Shown: positions 1 through 9,587, numbered from the stretch's first letter. The stretch: DNA of 45,667 nt from Symbiodinium natans (GCA_905221605.1 CAJNDS010000981.1:1-45667); one strand, 5' to 3'. The notes: generated by a model not told the origin, from the sequence alone. Program-made: numbers and translations.

Positions 1-3000
1 GCACAAGTTCCGTACCAGCCTTCTCGATGCTCCAAGTGTCGCTGGTTCTTGCTTCTTGTTCTTGGCGTTCATCTTTCTTCAAGGGGATGCCCAAGACATT
101 CAGCGGGATAACTCGTGACGACAATGCTGTCACCACTTCAAATTCCCCGCCTGCGCTGATATCCTCAAACGGGTCCATCTTCTGCGCATACTTTTTGCAC
201 ACTTCAACGGCTTTCCATGTACCATCTTCTGTCTTGATCATCGTGCTCCTGTACGGGAAATCCTCCGTACGGTACATGTCCGTGGGATCTTTGTACTTCG
301 ACTGCGCCGGGGAGTAGTGCACAACCACAATGCTGTCTGTATCATGCCAGCCAGGTTCTTGCTTTCTTGCTGCATCAGCTATGTGGGAGTTCAGCTGAAT
401 GACGGTGCGAACGTGTTCCTGCTCCAGGTTCACATAGGCTTCGCTCTCATACCTCTTTCCTGCTTGCAAGTAAGCATAAGTAGCCAGCGAGTTCTTGTGG
501 TAGTGAACAGGGATGTCTGACATTCCGTCTGACAACATCAAGCCATCATCCTTCTTGACAATCTCCCAGCCATTCTTGAGTAGCTTTCCGACTGCCAACA
601 AAGGATTGACCACATTCGCAACGATGAAGCATTCTTGCATCTTGACTGCTTCTTGCTTCGAGCTGAACATAGTCAAGTTGATTGCTCTCTTTCCTTTTAC
701 AGGAATCTTTCTTCCTTGTGCGTCTCTGATGCCTGAATCGTTCTTCTTCTTCACAGGCACTCCCTCTTTGCCAAGCCACAGAGGAATGAGGCTGACATCA
801 GCGCCACTGTCCAAGATCACTTCTATCTTCTCATAGACAGGACTGCTCTCATAAAATGATTCTTGGACTGCACGGACACAAAGGTTGCAATCTTCTTCGT
901 GCTCACAACCATCTTTCCACCACAACATCAAAGGATCATCTTCTTCTTGGTGCTCGTGTTCTTCTTCTTCTTGCTCTGCATCGCTAAGCTGAAATTCTTC
1001 AACACGTAGCACACGACCAAAATAGTCAATCTCAAGTTCTTCTTCTGCCTCCGTGTCGACTTCGAAAACTTCTGGATACTGTTGTGGAGGATCTCCAATG
1101 TGGATCATGGAGATTTGACGCACGGTCTTTGCTTGGTTCCTGCTGACGCTCGTCACGTTCGTGGTGCTTGACGTGCTTAGTGCTGCAGTAGAACTGGCTG
1201 CTGTGGTACTTTGCTGGTCGTCGTTCACGTTTCGAACATCACCAAAATCTCTCTGCTTCTGTCTGCATTGGGCTTCAAAGTGACCAGGCTTTCCACAGTA
1301 ATGACAACACTGAGGACCAAAGCTTCCTTTTCCGCGTCCTTTTCCAAATCCACGACCAAATCCTTTTCCACGACCAAAACGACCGCGACCTCGACCACGA
1401 CCTTTTCCTCTTCCTCGTCCTTTGGAGTTGTAGCCGTAGTCGTTGCCATACTTGCCTTTTCCTTTGGACTTTCCTTTCCTCCATTTTCCTTTGCCCTTTC
1501 CTTTGCCTTTGCTGAACTTTCCTTTTCCTTTTCCTTTGGATCTCCAGGGCCTTTTTCTATCATCTTTGTTCACGTTGCTGACATCCATGTCTGCTTGTCC
1601 ACCGTGGTCGTTGCCGGCGTTGATCAAGTCAGTTGTGGTCCAGCGCGTGTTTTGCTCATAGGACAGGAGAAACTGACGAAGACTTGAATACTTTGTATCA
1701 TCTCTCAAGTTGAGCAACATGTGTTGTCGAAGTTGACCATCTTGCTGATTGAGGATAATTGAAATCTTCAAATCATCTTGCACCACATCTCCTGATGCCT
1801 TTTCATACTGCTCGATTGCTTCTTCGAATGCAAGGATGTTCTCCATGGTGGTCTTCTTGTTTTCAAACTTGTACTTCGTGAGGCTAGTCAGCAATCGAAG
1901 ACTTCTACCACGAGTGTAGGGTTCATGTTCTTCGAGCAAAATTCTCCATGCTTCTAAACCATTCTCCTCTGTAATCTGCTTGATCGTTCTCAATGGGCGA
2001 CCTTTCGTGTACGAAGTGAGGATCGTGTAGAGCTTCTTGCTAACGGCTTTGTGATCGTCACTCAAGGTGGAAAACTCAACAGCTTCACTTCTCTTTGCTT
2101 CAACGGCTTCAATTCTTGCTAACATCTCTGGGTCCAACGCTCCAATCCAGGTTCGCATCTTGTGTCTGAATTCACTCCAGCCTTCATGCTCTTCTTTGAA
2201 ACTGCTTGGGTTGAACACGTCGGGGGTCTTGATCATCTTGTGCAACTCGACATCTCCCTTCTCTCTTCTCTTTTCTCTTTCTGCTTGTGCTTGTTCTCGT
2301 GCTTCTTGATGCTCACGAAAATCTCGATGCATTTGACCCATATTGTTGATCATGCTTGCTGCCTCGTGGACCGCTGTGCTCGTTCTTGTAGCCACTTGTA
2401 GCATGTTGCGAAACATTTCTCTCATCTCACCTTCACTGGCTGCTGCTGCACTTTGAGCTGCTGTGCTTGCTTGCTGCTGCTGGGATGCTTGCTGCTGAAC
2501 TGCGCTAACCAGGTCGTTTATCTGTTGGGTGTTCGTTGCTGTCTGCTGGGCCAAAGATTGCATTGCTTGCTCCATCTGGGCATTCATGGCTTCAGCTGCT
2601 TGCGTGTTTGTATACAGCAACACAATGAACATGAGCGTCTTCTTCTGAACACCACATGCACGAACTTCTTGATACCTGGCTCTCCTCGAAACTCTTCTCT
2701 TCAAACACTCTTTTCTCTTGCTTTGGATGGCACACATGTTGTACAGGCTGATCCAAGTAACCAAACCAATCGGGGTGCACATCACGATCATCAACACGAA
2801 AATAATTTCTTTCTGCTTGTGAAACATGACTGAGATCTCAGGGGCGTAGCTCGACTCAAGGCTTCGAAGGAATCTTCTTGTACCTTCATACCATCTTTTC
2901 ACCTCACTCTTCAAATTCGTGATGTCGAAGTTTCTTGATGCTTCAAATCCTGCGATCATGTACTTCACAATCTCGAGGTTGTAGTTTTCTTCGTTGTCTT

Positions 3001-3919
3001 GATCTTCATAGCGTATTGGGGCTTCTTTGGTTTGACGACGCTGCAAACTGAAGGACATGAACTCCACATGTTCTGTCTCTTCTCTCTCTCTTCTCACATG
3101 CACATTCTTGCTGCTTCCACCAAGTGCATGAGTCGCATGCTGCACCTCGGCATGCTCATCCTCCAAGGCAATAGTCTTCAGGTCATCCTGGAGGGAAATC
3201 GAATTCCTGGGCAGCGGCTTTGACATAACGAGCTCTGCTTCATCTAGCAATATCTCTGTACTGCTTCTTGCTGCCTTTGCTTTCACATTCTTGATCATCA
3301 ACAACCAACCTTCTGCTGTAACGAGCCCTGCACAAAGTAGAAGAACTGCACTGCAAAGGACTCTCATCCAGAAACCACATCCAGTCATCTGGGTAAACCT
3401 CCTTCTCTTTACTTCTGTCTGCCCTTGAATGTAAACATAGCCATCTGGAAAGCAAACTCTACATCCAGGTGCACGTACGACTTGCGCCTGATCCGCACTG
3501 TCCAGGTCACGGCATTCTCGATGCTTGTGCACTGCTGTTCTTGACTTTGCAATGTAAACATCAGGCATGAACTCTTCATGGGCGACAGTCTCGATCTCTC
3601 GCTCTTCAGTTGCAATCTCTCGCAAGAACGACCACGCCATTCCTGCTAAAATGCTGCTCATGAAAACCAGCACTGCAAACAGGAACAATTCCTGCTGCCA
3701 TCTTCCTGAACTCAAAGCGTCCAGGGCACCACTGCTTGCTGCAACTGTCTGCTCTGCCATATGCTGAAGGTTCTGGAGGTTGCTGGCACACACTTCTCGC
3801 ACAGACATGAAAACCATCATGCTCCATGGAAAAATCTTCGTCCATCCAGCTTGCTGTAGCATCATCGCACCCTGACTCAGGTGCTCCGCTACCATGTTGA
3901 AAAACGTGGTAAACATCAT
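1..3919 (-). CDS. Copia-type Gag-protease polyprotein with membrane-spanning N-terminal extension (partial)
   Basis: The frame starts at ATG 3919, just after an in-frame TGA, and stays open for 1306 codons to the window edge. Visible parts in order: an extension of about 440 residues with hydrophobic segments at about 78-99, 185-203 (signal-peptide-like) and 372-395; a helical Gag region from Met445; a long Lys/Gly/Arg-rich nucleic-acid-binding stretch at about 780-865; a CCHC zinc knuckle (Cys872, Cys875, His880, Cys885); an acidic linker; and an aspartic protease with the active-site motif DSGAD at Asp1037. The Gag and protease assignments are firm from motifs. The N-terminal membrane region is not a usual part of copia Gag, and its role is unknown. 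The frame is intact, so the copy may be young. Pre-integrase, integrase, RT and RNase H are expected beyond the edge. Confidence 0.85.
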   Translation of the reverse strand, partial: MMFTTFFNMVAEHLSQGAMMLQQAGWTKIFPWSMMVFMSVREVCASNLQNLQHMAEQTVAASSGALDALSSGRWQQELFLFAVLVFMSSILAGMAWSFLREIATEEREIETVAHEEFMPDVYIAKSRTAVHKHRECRDLDSADQAQVVRAPGCRVCFPDGYVYIQGQTEVKRRRFTQMTGCGFWMRVLCSAVLLLCAGLVTAEGWLLMIKNVKAKAARSSTEILLDEAELVMSKPLPRNSISLQDDLKTIALEDEHAEVQHATHALGGSSKNVHVRREREETEHVEFMSFSLQRRQTKEAPIRYEDQDNEENYNLEIVKYMIAGFEASRNFDITNLKSEVKRWYEGTRRFLRSLESSYAPEISVMFHKQKEIIFVLMIVMCTPIGLVTWISLYNMCAIQSKRKECLKRRVSRRARYQEVRACGVQKKTLMFIVLLYTNTQAAEAMNAQMEQAMQSLAQQTATNTQQINDLVSAVQQQASQQQQASTAAQSAAAASEGEMREMFRNMLQVATRTSTAVHEAASMINNMGQMHRDFREHQEAREQAQAEREKRREKGDVELHKMIKTPDVFNPSSFKEEHEGWSEFRHKMRTWIGALDPEMLARIEAVEAKRSEAVEFSTLSDDHKAVSKKLYTILTSYTKGRPLRTIKQITEENGLEAWRILLEEHEPYTRGRSLRLLTSLTKYKFENKKTTMENILAFEEAIEQYEKASGDVVQDDLKISIILNQQDGQLRQHMLLNLRDDTKYSSLRQFLLSYEQNTRWTTTDLINAGNDHGGQADMDVSNVNKDDRKRPWRSKGKGKGKFSKGKGKGKGKWRKGKSKGKGKYGNDYGYNSKGRGRGKGRGRGRGRFGRGKGFGRGFGKGRGKGSFGPQCCHYCGKPGHFEAQCRQKQRDFGDVRNVNDDQQSTTAASSTAALSTSSTTNVTSVSRNQAKTVRQISMIHIGDPPQQYPEVFEVDTEAEEELEIDYFGRVLRVEEFQLSDAEQEEEEHEHQEEDDPLMLWWKDGCEHEEDCNLCVRAVQESFYESSPVYEKIEVILDSGADVSLIPLWLGKEGVPVKKKNDSGIRDAQGRKIPVKGKRAINLTMFSSKQEAVKMQECFIVANVVNPLLAVGKLLKNGWEIVKKDDGLMLSDGMSDIPVHYHKNSLATYAYLQAGKRYESEAYVNLEQEHVRTVIQLNSHIADAARKQEPGWHDTDSIVVVHYSPAQSKYKDPTDMYRTEDFPYRSTMIKTEDGTWKAVEVCKKYAQKMDPFEDISAGGEFEVVTALSSRVIPLNVLGIPLKKDERQEQEARTSDTWSIEKAGTELV

Positions 3920-4094
3920 GGCTCACTTTTCCTACCACGCTCTAAAGGCAAAACAACTTTTCTCGCTTTCGACTCTTGAGCCTAAGCCTCCGGTGTCAAA
4001 CTCGTTCTGCTCAGACTCAACATGCCTTAGGGCATTTGGTGTCTTTCCTACTGCACCCATTCACTGTACCTGGATACATGCTGTACACTTAACA
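3920..4094 (-). repeat. Putative 5' LTR or leader of the left copia element
   Basis: These 175 bases lie between the Gag start codon and the viral sequence. They begin with TG on the minus strand, as LTRs do. They are short for a complete LTR plus leader, and the partner LTR is not in the window, so I cannot prove LTR identity. The leader of the second copia element (33208-33375) shows no obvious similarity. Confidence 0.4.
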
Positions 4095-4949
4095 GGGCCC
4101 AGCAAGTCCGGCAAGACCGTGGCCATCATCAGCGCCATTCTGGAGCAGTACCGCACGGCCAGCGGTGAGTCGGTGTTCGAGCGCATCTATGTCTTTTCGC
4201 CGTCGAGAGAGATAGACGACGGCTGGCAGCCCGTCAAGGACTTCATCGAGAAGGACATGGGCGTGAACACCGAGCGGGAGCAGGTCTACTTCGACAAGTG
4301 GGACGAGGGGGCCCTGAGGACCATCATCGAGCAGCAAAAGAAGGTGACGAGGACCAGCAAGCGCCTGGGCCTCAAGAAACTGTTCCAAGTCTTGGTGGTC
4401 ATCGACGACTACGCCGATCAGCCGGAGCTGCACCGCAAGATGGGAGACGGCGCCTTGGACACGCTGTTCATCCGCGGGCGCCACATGCAGATAAGCACGT
4501 GGGTATCCTCGCAGAAGCTGCGGCTCATCAGCGCCGCCGTCAGGGTGAACATGCAGTTCATCTGCATCTGGCGCCTCCGCAACCAGCTAGAGCTGGAGGC
4601 GGTGCTGGAGGAGCTCAGCGCCCTGCTGCCCAAGCAGGAGCTCCTCGCGATGTACCAGGAGGCCACGAGGGAGCCCTACAGCTTCTGGTTCATCCACTAC
4701 CTCAAGGACAAGGCGAACATGTTCTACAAGCGCTGGGAGGAGCGTTTCGTGCTGGACGGCGCCGCGGAGCCCGCGGAGCGCGCGGAGCCTGAGCAGCCGG
4801 TAAATGGGCGGCTTCCTGTGGCCAGCAAGCTGCTGGGGGGCGGCCCGATCATCGAAAGCGACAGCAACATTAGGTGCTGCAGCAGCAGCAGCCAGCCCAA
4901 CGTCTACGACCCGCGCCTCGTGGCCACGCTGCCGACCGGCTGGGGTTAG
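4095..4949 (+). pseudogene. Viral genome-packaging ATPase (A32/FtsK-HerA type), N-terminus lost
   Basis: The visible frame encodes 284 residues. It opens with a Walker A motif (GPSKSGKT) exactly at the retrotransposon boundary. Walker B follows at about residues 99-105 (VLVVIDD), and a conserved Gln lies in SSQKLR, a layout found in A32-like ATPases of giant and Polinton-like viruses. Such enzymes pump the genome into the preformed capsid. The N-terminal strand and start codon were displaced by the copia insertion, so the gene is truncated, although the remaining frame is intact. The open frame continues leftward to 3894 only because copia sequence happens to be open, and that part is not viral. 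The tail after residue 225 is low-complexity. Confidence 0.75.
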
Positions 4950-5024
4950 CGGGGCGTGTCGGGTGAGTCCACGGCCAGCGGGCTCTCCCGAACGCCGTTC
5001 CGGTTTAGGAGAAACAAGCCCGCC

Positions 5025-5492
5025 ATGACGACCATCTACGTGGACTCCAGGAACCGCGTCTCGGGCTCCGACAGCAACTTCACCTTCGAGCTCCCGGAGA
5101 CGCTGCACATGCAGACGAGCGCCAAAATGGCGGTCTACAAGGTGCGCATCGCGGACGCGTTTCTGAGCACCGACAGGGGCACGCACCTGTACTGGATCGA
5201 CGTGGCGCTGGGCACGCTGAACACGGCGGAGCTGCCCGTGGGCGCCTACACCGGCGCGCGGCTGGCGGCCTGGATCTCCTCCAACTTCGCGGCCGCCACC
5301 TACGTGGAGGCCACGAACGCCGTCGAGGTGGCCTACGACTCGAATCGGCGCATACTCTCGGACGCGGAGCTGCGGGACCTGTTCCCGAACGGCCCGGGGT
5401 ACCCCCAGGGCGCCTCCGCCACCCGCCCGCAGAGCATCAACCACCTGCTGGGCGGCAGCTACCTGGACGGCGCGCTGCAGATCTTCCCCTAG
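5025..5492 (+). pseudogene. Penton-like/minor capsid protein, truncated by a stop codon
   Basis: The first ATG in the frame is at 5025 and gives 155 residues. The N-terminus (VDSRNRVSGSDSNFTFELP) has the IDSR...SNF-x-LP pattern that opens penton or minor capsid proteins in Polinton-like viruses and relatives. The protein is short for that family. After the TAG at 5490-5492 the same frame stays open for another 16 codons with plausible sequence (NEVYLRC), so the stop looks like a later mutation. It lies 75 bases after the ATPase gene, on the same strand, as expected for a virion gene cluster. The penton assignment rests on the N-terminal pattern and context. Confidence 0.55.
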
Positions 5493-5527
5493 GTGTCCAT
5501 GAATGCCTACAACGAGGTCTACCTCAG

Positions 5528-5949
5528 ATGCCGTGGCCGATGAGCCAGAGCCCCAAGAGCCCCAGCAGGGCGCTCCGGAAGCAGCAGGCGCGGAGGAAGC
5601 TGCTGGAGCAGCTGGTGGGAGAGGCTCCTGCAATGGCTGATCCCGCCCCCGCTCCCCCTCCCACACCTCGCCCTGGGGTGGTGGCCGTGCCCGCCGCTGA
5701 GGACGCCGGAGCACCAGTGCCCAAGCGCAAGGGGCCGGCCGCCCGGTTCGAAGAACAAGCCCAAGCTGCCGCCGAAGACGGTCCCCGCCGCCGACGCTGG
5801 GGGAGGCGGTCAGCCGCAGCCGGCGAGCGAGGTTCCTGCTGAGCCGCACCCCGTCCACCTGACGCCCTCGCAGATGCGCATGGTGCGCCAGATCAGCCGG
5901 CAGAACCGCTTCGAGCAGCTGGCCATGGCGAACAGCATGGACGTGTAGA
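5528..5949 (+). pseudogene. Small basic Pro/Ala-rich viral protein, frameshifted
   Basis: The first frame opens at an ATG at 5528 and is Arg/Lys-, Pro- and Ala-rich. Near 5752 the coding signal moves to another frame and runs to a TAG at 5947-5949, ending in a helical segment (MRMVRQISRQNRF). Joined in principle they would make a protein of about 140 residues with a basic head, a proline-rich middle and a helical tail. I do not recognise the family. Composition suggests a DNA-binding or scaffold-type virion protein, but that is inference from composition and position between capsid genes. Confidence 0.45.
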
Positions 5950-5957
5950 TCTAAAGG

Positions 5958-6287
5958 ATGATGCCCTTGGAGCGCCGCAACGAGCCCCAGATGCTCAGGA
6001 GCTTCTGGAAGAAGTACCCCAGCTACAACCTGAACCCGCTGCTCCACAAGCGCTACAACGAGCTTTTGGAGGCCCGGAGCTTCAACAAGTGGTTTGAGGA
6101 GCGCGGGACGCGCAAGGAAGGCGAGGAGTACACCGACGCGGTGGGCCGGCTCACAGAGGCCGTGAACCGCAGGGTGCCCCAGCTGCGGTACACCCCGGCG
6201 GAGCGGGCGGGGGTGCGGCGAATGGCAAGAGACGTCGCGGCAGGCAGGAACACGGCGGACAGCGGCGTTTACGGCGGCATGCTGTAA
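5958..6287 (+). CDS. Small hypothetical viral protein
   Basis: An intact frame of 109 residues starts with two Met codons, nine bases after the previous gene. It is charged and probably mostly helical, with no transmembrane segment, signal peptide or recognisable motif. Tight spacing and shared strand with the capsid-type genes suggest it belongs to the same viral cluster. Its function is unknown. Confidence 0.5.
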   Translation: MMPLERRNEPQMLRSFWKKYPSYNLNPLLHKRYNELLEARSFNKWFEERGTRKEGEEYTDAVGRLTEAVNRRVPQLRYTPAERAGVRRMARDVAAGRNTADSGVYGGML

Positions 6288-6293
6288 AGACAC

Positions 6294-6353
6294 ATGGAGG
6301 AGCGGCGCCAGTACGGCTTCAGGGTGCGCCCCAACTTCGGCCAGGTGCTGGGG
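6294..6353 (+). pseudogene. Start of a viral ORF cut by an insertion
   Basis: ATG at 6294 opens a frame with an Arg-rich start (MEERRQYGFRVRP), seven bases after the previous gene. Viral-type sequence ends after about 20 codons, at the junction near 6354, where composition turns AT-richer and the frame then decays to a stop. The remainder may be the frame that resumes near 7328, but I cannot prove the join. Confidence 0.4.
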
Positions 6354-7324
6354 TACTTTTTTGCACTTTGCACGCAGCGAAGTCTGAACATCTCGGTGTG
6401 AGAACAGAACAGCTAGTTCGCCCTGCGACGGTAACACGTGCAAGCCCAGAGGGCCCGGTGCTTCAGGAGCACATGTTGAAAGTACAACATCACAAGAACT
6501 TAGAACCTACCACACTGCTGCACGAATTGGCACATACAAGACACCACGAATGGCCGGTAATGCATGTGAGAGACACTGAATTTGCAGTAATCTCTTGAAT
6601 CCCCCCCGACAGCTTCAAAGCCATCTTGAAACACTATGGAACATACGACATAGAGTCGGCAGCAAAATGGAAATGCCCTTCCCATCACATCACTCTGCTG
6701 ATATGTAAATCAAAGCATACAAGTTCTTGCAAGCAATATCATCGAAATCGGAAATTGGTTGAGGAACAGCATGGTCATCGCAATGATACATGTTGACATG
6801 GTCAGAACTTTTCAGAATGCAAGTGTAGTGTCCATTCTGTGGCAGAGATCCATGATGAACGATCCCTGCTACCAGCCTGTAACTCACATATCGCAAGCTC
6901 AGTGAAGTGTCATCGACAAAGACAGGGAGTTGTATCTCATCTTGCAAATACTTGATGACAGTAAAGAGCTTACGGATGCGATTCTCAGGCGTCACTCGCT
7001 TGATCGTTTGAGGCTGACGAAATCTGCCCACCTGCACCATGAGCATTGTAGGTAGAACAAGAAAGCCACGAAATGCACCCGAAGTAGGATCTGCCTGCCA
7101 TCTGTTCAGCATCACATGTCTAGAGCAAGACCTGGCATCCGGTGTGAGAGATAAGCAATATCCAGTATCCGCGACATGAACAAGCCCATCTCTGAGCTGC
7201 CTTGCTTGCCATATCCCAAAGAGATCCCCAATGCCTGTCGTGTTGATAACATGGTGCGCAAACTCACAAACATCATGCTGTCGATTGTTGTGTTGCCAGC
7301 CTCGCAGCACAGATTTCATCACAC
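6354..7324 (-). mobile_element. Inserted fragment with a ubiquitin-protease-like domain (probable retroelement piece)
   Basis: This AT-richer stretch interrupts the viral genes. Its minus strand encodes the C-terminal half of a ubiquitin-specific-protease-like domain. ORF1 of the LINE at 10462 has a comparable region, so a truncated related LINE copy is the simplest source. Read on the minus strand, the left end has a short A-rich run (gtgcaaaaaagta), which could be a decayed tail. No target-site duplication is evident. Boundaries are estimates from composition and coding breaks. Confidence 0.5.
6690..7324 (-). pseudogene. Ubiquitin carboxyl-terminal hydrolase (USP/C19)-like domain, C-terminal half
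   Basis: Two conserved USP boxes are visible in order. The first resembles QQDAxEF (RQHDVCEFAHH, near 7260). The second is the His box, with the pattern Y-x-L-x-G-x-x-H-H-G...GHYTC (near 6830), followed by an Asp pair (CDDHAV) and a YALIYI end. USP enzymes cleave ubiquitin from proteins. The catalytic Cys box upstream is missing, so this is an inactive remnant. The open frame runs on to 8303, but beyond about 7325 it is only the antisense of viral genes. Without a Cys box, enzyme activity is not expected. Confidence 0.6.
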
Positions 7325-7327
7325 TTG

Positions 7328-7621
7328 ATGACGGCAAACATCGAGGAGGGCGAGCCCCTGGCCATCGGGCTCCCGAACCGGAATGCCTCCATCTACATGA
7401 GCTCGCACTTTCGGCTGGACGACTTTCCCGCATCCAGCGAGCCCCTGAGCGACGACCCGCTGCCCCACACTCACCTGAACCCCGCTGAGGCCTTCGAGGA
7501 CGCCCGCGAGGAGGACGGCTACCGGGGCACCCCGTTCCCGCGCAGGGACTTCCTAGCCGCAGCAGGCCCTTCGACCTTGATTCGGACAGTGATCTGGGAG
7601 CGGATGCCGGGCAGGCCCTGA
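7328..7621 (+). pseudogene. Viral protein fragment of unknown function
   Basis: ATG at 7328 opens a frame of 97 residues directly after the inserted fragment. It is acidic, with a segment like LPNRNASIYMSSHFRLDDF, and ends in basic sequence that looks out of frame. It may be the continuation of the ORF that starts at 6294. I do not recognise the family. Confidence 0.4.
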
Positions 7622-7623
7622 GG

Positions 7624-8215
7624 CAGGACGGCTGGCACTGCCCGACGCACCGAGCCTGGGAGATCGCGTGCTGGGTGGGCTCCAGAGGGCCGAGGCCGTA
7701 GCCGGTGCGGCAGCGGGCGCAGTGGGCTCGGTCGCGTCCATCGCGGCCCACAGCGGAGACCTCTACCGCCACGGGCTGCGCGGTCGGCAGTGGCTGGACC
7801 GGACACTGCGCATTCCCAGGACGCCTGAAGGATTGGCGCCCCCACCCGACGAAGTGGCCCCGCCGCAGTCGGCCGAGCGAGGTGGAGCCGTTGCTGGAGC
7901 GTGCGGGCCAGCGGGCCGCGGAGGTGGAGCGCCAGGCAGCGCAAGACATCGAGGTTTTCACGCAGGGCCAGATGGCCGAGGCGGAGGCCGAGAGCTTCAC
8001 GAGCGCCGCGGAGGCCGTGGCTTCGAGCGCGGAGGCAGCCGCGGCCGCGGAGGCGGGAGGAGGCGCTTTGGCGGCCATCGGCTCCGGGCTGGCCGCTGCC
8101 GGAGAGGCTGCGCTGCCCGTGGCCGCCACGGTCGGCCTAGCCGTGGCGGGCGCGGGGCGGCGCTGGTGGGCACCGCGTGGGCGCTGCACGGCGGCATGAT
8201 GGCGCGCCGAGCACT
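7624..8215 (+). pseudogene. Ala-rich viral protein with hydrophobic segments, frameshifted
   Basis: Coding signal continues in one frame from about 7630 to 7870 (containing VAGAAAGAVGSVASIAAH), then shifts to a second frame. There a Glu/Ala-rich helix leads to a long Ala/Gly/Val hydrophobic stretch (about 8060-8155) and then shifts again. The pattern, amphipathic helix plus membrane segment, is what a membrane-active minor virion protein would show. That role is only inferred. At least two frameshifts make it a pseudogene. Confidence 0.4.
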
Positions 8216-8217
8216 TC

Positions 8218-8569
8218 CTGGGCTGGGGCAAGCGCGGCGGAGGCACGGACAGCGACCAGTCGAGGCCCAGCTCCACCGTGGACGTGCAGACGCTGAACGG
8301 CATGCACGAAACGGGCGTAGCGGCCGCGGGCGCAGATCTTCAGGATGGACACGGACTCGGAGGCAGAGCCCAGGGCCCAGCCGCCCCCGAGGCTGCAAAG
8401 CCGGCAGGCACGGCAGCCCACGCTGCCCTTCGGCCTGAACCCCGGCGCGGCCAGCATGCCGAGGCCGCAGGGTCAGTCGAGCGGCTCCGAGCAGAGCCGC
8501 CGCTCCAGCCGGGCCTCGCTGCCCGAGCCCTCGTTCGACCAGCTCAGGAGCGACCTCGAACTTGCGTGA
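8218..8569 (+). pseudogene. Ser/Pro/Arg-rich viral protein of unknown function
   Basis: A Gly/Lys-rich start (GWGKRGGG, 8221) leads into one frame up to about 8340. The coding signal then moves to the frame opened by ATG 8345, which ends at the TGA at 8567-8569 with a Ser/Arg-rich tail. The protein looks disordered. It sits 24 bases before the capsid gene. No family is recognised. Confidence 0.35.
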
Positions 8570-8593
8570 GCGCTGACAAAGCGCGCGTGAGCG

Positions 8594-9587
8594 ATGGACA
8601 ATGTCACCCAGGCCGTCCAAGATGAGCTCATGCAGAGCTTGGATTACAAGCTCGCGACGAGCAACGTAAACTATGTGCAGAGCCGCCGTTCGGTGCAATA
8701 TTTTCCGAGTTCCTTGAGCACCTTCACGCCCACGACCAGCCTGCTGAAGCCGCAGGAGTGGTACAACGGGCGGGCCTACGAGGGCTTCTACCCGACCAAC
8801 CTGGGCAACCCACCCGCCATCCTGGACGGGAACTTCAGAGACGTGCTTATGCCGCCGACCCTCATCGGGCTCTTCCAGTCAGGGAAGATGCTGCCCCCGC
8901 AGCTCAACCTCGTGCTTGTGAAATCGAGTTCGCGGAGGCCGCGGACGCGCTCTGGCCGGGAGGCAACGGCTCCGCGAGCTATAGCATCGAGAACGTGCGC
9001 GTGCTGGCCTCCCAGGTGACGCTGGACAGCGCTCTTGTCGAGAGTTTCAACAAAGTGCTGCTCTTGGGCCGCAGCCTTGTCTTCAGCTACCCTACAATGC
9101 ACACGCAGGTCTCCAACATTCCCGCGGGCTCTACTAGTCAATGTCACTGTCGCGACGGCCTACACCAAGCTCATGGGCGCTTTTGTCACCTTCAAGGATG
9201 CCGACGACGCCCTGGGCGAGGTAATGAACCTGGAATACCCTGCCATGCCAGATGCAGCTGGGCGCGCTCACTTACCCCCGGTACCCGATGGCCAGCCTGG
9301 CCGAGCACCACCACTTCCTGGAGATCATGGCGGGCGCAAACGACTCCAAGATCCGAACATGCGCCTGAACCGCTCGAGTTCGAGGACACGCAGTTCATCG
9401 CGGCCTTCCCGGTGGAGCGCGTGCCCAAGCACCCTCTCGGGCATCTCGACGCGCTCCGGCGACCTCGCAAGGTTCACTTTCAAAGGCTTGCAGGCGGACC
9501 ACGCCCAGCAGGTGCATACATCTCATCAGTTTCCAAATTGTCACGCTTTCAGGCGCCGGCGTGAGCGTGCTGGATGAGCACCCATAA
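8594..9587 (+). pseudogene. Major capsid protein, double jelly-roll type, multiply frameshifted
   Basis: The N-terminal frame from ATG 8594 runs about 110 codons (YFPSSLSTFTP and GNPPAILDGNF are visible). The signal then moves to a second frame at about 8925-9140, with the strand pattern VTLDSALVESFNKVLLLGR, then to a third frame up to about 9240 and further frames beyond. The end near 9440-9587 has SGISTRSGDLARFTFKGL and a final strand pattern (VTLSGAGVSVLD), like the C-terminus of Polinton and virophage capsid proteins. The total of about 330 codons is somewhat short for this fold. It would form the capsid shell in a live virus. At least four frame changes rule out function here. Confidence 0.65.

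Larger units (their letters stand above)
1..4094 (-). mobile_element. Copia-type LTR retrotransposon, 5' part (continues off the left edge)
   Basis: One minus-strand open frame from 3919 to the window edge encodes Gag, a zinc knuckle and an aspartic protease, in the order found in Ty1/copia elements. RT and integrase would lie to the left of the window. The upstream end is placed at 4094 because the minus strand there begins TGTTAAG (LTRs usually start with TG), and the sequence changes abruptly at 4095 to GC-rich viral coding sequence. The other LTR and any target-site duplication are outside the window, so the boundary is inferred. The element lies in the opposite orientation to everything else here and cuts the viral packaging ATPase gene. 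Its Gag resembles that of the second copia element (33376-34953) but is clearly a different family. Confidence 0.8.

Noticed and set aside
1211-1687. Plus-strand open frame rich in Ser and Phe
   Set aside because: Antisense of the Lys/Gly-rich Gag region of the minus-strand copia element.
4587-6443. 618-residue open frame on the minus strand
   Set aside because: It is the antisense of several viral genes in GC-rich DNA, where stops are rare. Its composition (Arg/His/Leu/Val) is that of a shadow frame.
7325-8303. N-terminal half of the 537-residue minus-strand open frame 6690-8303
   Set aside because: Only the part below about 7325 resembles a USP. The rest is antisense to the Ala-rich viral genes.
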